Assembly: GCA_947165795.1 (NCBI GenBank) | Contig: CAMVBP010000105.1 | Location: 1-7,064, forward strand | Origin: an uncultured Treponema sp. | GTDB taxonomy: Bacteria; Spirochaetota; Spirochaetia; Treponematales; Treponemataceae | Direction of reading: 5' to 3' | Length of the DNA: 7,064 nt | In this document: positions 5,896 to 7,064 of the stretch, piece by piece | Layout of the letters: every line of letters starts with the position of its first letter | How positions within the stretch are numbered: position 1 is the first letter of the stretch | Position numbers and translations under genes: made by a program | The notes under the pieces: model-generated | Told to the model about the DNA's origin: nothing | Databases searched by the model: none | Seen by the model: only the letters and a program-made list of their open reading frames with translations

Positions 5896-7053
5896 TTATT
5901 TTATAACCTCATAAAGATTTCGGCCCATAAGTTTTTCAAAATACTCTTTGAGTTCAAAATTTTTTTTCATTTTGGATTCCGGATAATAACCGTAACGCAG
6001 CTTTACATCGTTCATTCTTGCTTCAAGATTTTTTGTTCCGTCGGCACCGCAGGTTGCATCCAGCATTTGAATAAGCCTGTCGTAATCATCATATTTTGCT
6101 GCAGCAAGAAGAGCTCTTACTTCTTCCATTTTTTCTGCGGAAATATCGATTTTTCCAATGTATTCATCTGTTGATTGTATATTAAAGGAATGAGTAAGAC
6201 AAATTTTTGCTGCAAATTCATAACCGAGTGATTTTAAAAAATTGTAGCCGTCGTAAACATGAGCTATATAAGTATGGCCAGCCTGGCGGCCGATATCGTG
6301 AAGAAGTCCGCAGGTGTAGGCAAGATCCGGATTCATAATTGCAGACTCATTGCCGTTCAAGGCGGAATGTTCATTAATTGCAATCGCAATTTTTTCTGCG
6401 GCCTCTGCTACTGCCAGACTGTGTTCGCGCCACGGTCCGGGATTTTTTGCAACGGCAGATTCCAAAAGGTATTCAGCATAGGCGCGCGGCATGAGCTCGG
6501 GGAGACCGCATAATTTTGTCATTACATGCGTTTCGCGGGCAATCATAACGAGTTTACTTGGGTTTTCCGATTTAAATTGCAGGTTTGTCTGAACTGCTTC
6601 ATTTATGCTTACAAATTTTAATTCAAAGCCGTCATCTTTTTCGTAGTTATCAAGGTTCTGTTTTTTAATTGCAGGAGTTCCGTCCGGCGCGGTTTTTACC
6701 TTGCAGAAATAATGAAAAGAATCCTGAACAAAAATTGTTTCCGAAAGCTTTTCCGACTTCATGAGGCGGTGAACAACTCCATATTCTTTTATGCTTTCTG
6801 GAATTACTTCGAGTCCTGTTTCTTCTGCAACTTCGCGAATAAGTGCTGAAGTATTTTCTTCGCCTTCTTTAATTCCGCCGCCGGGAAATTTGTAATAGCC
6901 GAGATTCTTTGCATATACGAGCGCAATCTTATCTTCCGGAGAAAGCGGCAGAGTTTTATCATTCATAAGAATAATTGCTCTTGCCGAAGGTCTTGAAGAA
7001 GTTTTCCAGCCCGGTTCGTAATCTTTATAATCGATTGTAAATAAAGTCTCCAT
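5896..7053 (-). CDS. Nudix hydrolase fused to an HDIG/HD-domain phosphohydrolase
   Basis: This 385-residue protein joins two predicted phosphohydrolases. The N-terminal Nudix domain (about 22-165) carries a complete Nudix box, Gx5Ex7REUxEExGU, at residues 59-81 (Gly59, Glu65, Arg73, Glu74, Glu77, Glu78, Gly80). Such enzymes hydrolyse nucleoside diphosphates linked to another group, using a metal. The C-terminal HD domain (about 195-350) shows His211, the HDIG motif at 252-255, further His at 260, 265 and 288, and Asp326/Asp332 as metal ligand candidates. The substrates are unknown. No signal peptide or membrane segment is seen, so it is cytosolic. The ATG is preceded by AAGGA five bases upstream (7059-7063). 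The gene ends 3 bases before the response regulator, so it is probably the first visible gene of the signalling operon. It may be a housekeeping enzyme co-transcribed by chance, or it may act on a nucleotide signal; the sequence does not decide. Confidence 0.9.
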   Translation of the reverse strand: METLFTIDYKDYEPGWKTSSRPSARAIILMNDKTLPLSPEDKIALVYAKNLGYYKFPGGGIKEGEENTSALIREVAEETGLEVIPESIKEYGVVHRLMKSEKLSETIFVQDSFHYFCKVKTAPDGTPAIKKQNLDNYEKDDGFELKFVSINEAVQTNLQFKSENPSKLVMIARETHVMTKLCGLPELMPRAYAEYLLESAVAKNPGPWREHSLAVAEAAEKIAIAINEHSALNGNESAIMNPDLAYTCGLLHDIGRQAGHTYIAHVYDGYNFLKSLGYEFAAKICLTHSFNIQSTDEYIGKIDISAEKMEEVRALLAAAKYDDYDRLIQMLDATCGADGTKNLEARMNDVKLRYGYYPESKMKKNFELKEYFEKLMGRNLYEVIK

Positions 7054-7058
7054 TTTAT

Positions 7059-7063
7059 TCCTT
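7059..7063 (-). promoter_or_regulatory. Shine-Dalgarno of the Nudix-HD gene
   Basis: AAGGA on the minus strand lies five bases (ATAAA) before the ATG at 7053-7051 and supports this start. Only 11 bases upstream are inside the window, so no promoter can be judged. Confidence 0.7.
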
Positions 7064-7064
7064 C

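Overview
The window is a compact, AT-rich bacterial locus in which every supported gene lies on the minus strand, so transcription runs from high to low coordinates. Spacing is tight, all genuine gene ends use TAA, and most starts have Shine-Dalgarno sequences. The protein families (paired type I ABC exporters, an AgrC/ComD-like kinase with a LytTR regulator) point to a host-associated anaerobe. A Treponema-like spirochaete or a Clostridia/Lachnospiraceae member fits best. This is an impression from composition and family, not a demonstrated assignment.

Layout in transcription order. (1) 7053-5896: a Nudix hydrolase fused to an HD-domain phosphohydrolase. (2) 5892-5167: a response regulator with a receiver domain and a LytTR DNA-binding domain. 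(3) 5159-4437: a very short GHKL histidine kinase with one membrane segment and no visible sensor domain. These three are 3 and 7 bases apart and look like one operon. (4) 4436-4314: a 123-base gap with no convincing terminator. It holds a 17-base direct repeat with a 21-base period that fits a LytTR operator, followed by a possible promoter. (5) 4313-2469: ABC exporter subunit A1, with intact motifs. (6) 2479-752: ABC exporter subunit B1, whose frame is broken by a TGA just after the H-loop. The missing C-terminus follows in the same frame down to a TAA at 623-625. (7) 630-1: the N-terminal 210 residues of a third ABC exporter, A2. It is a paralogue of A1 and runs off the left edge, which suggests a duplicated A/B exporter module.

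Working model (inference): the kinase and LytTR regulator control the ABC exporter operon through the repeats at 4376-4413. A1 and B1 would form a heterodimeric exporter and A2 would start a second pair. The substrate is unknown. No C39 peptidase domain and no convincing peptide precursor gene is visible. The premature TGA in B1 and the Nudix-HD enzyme in the signalling operon are the main puzzles.
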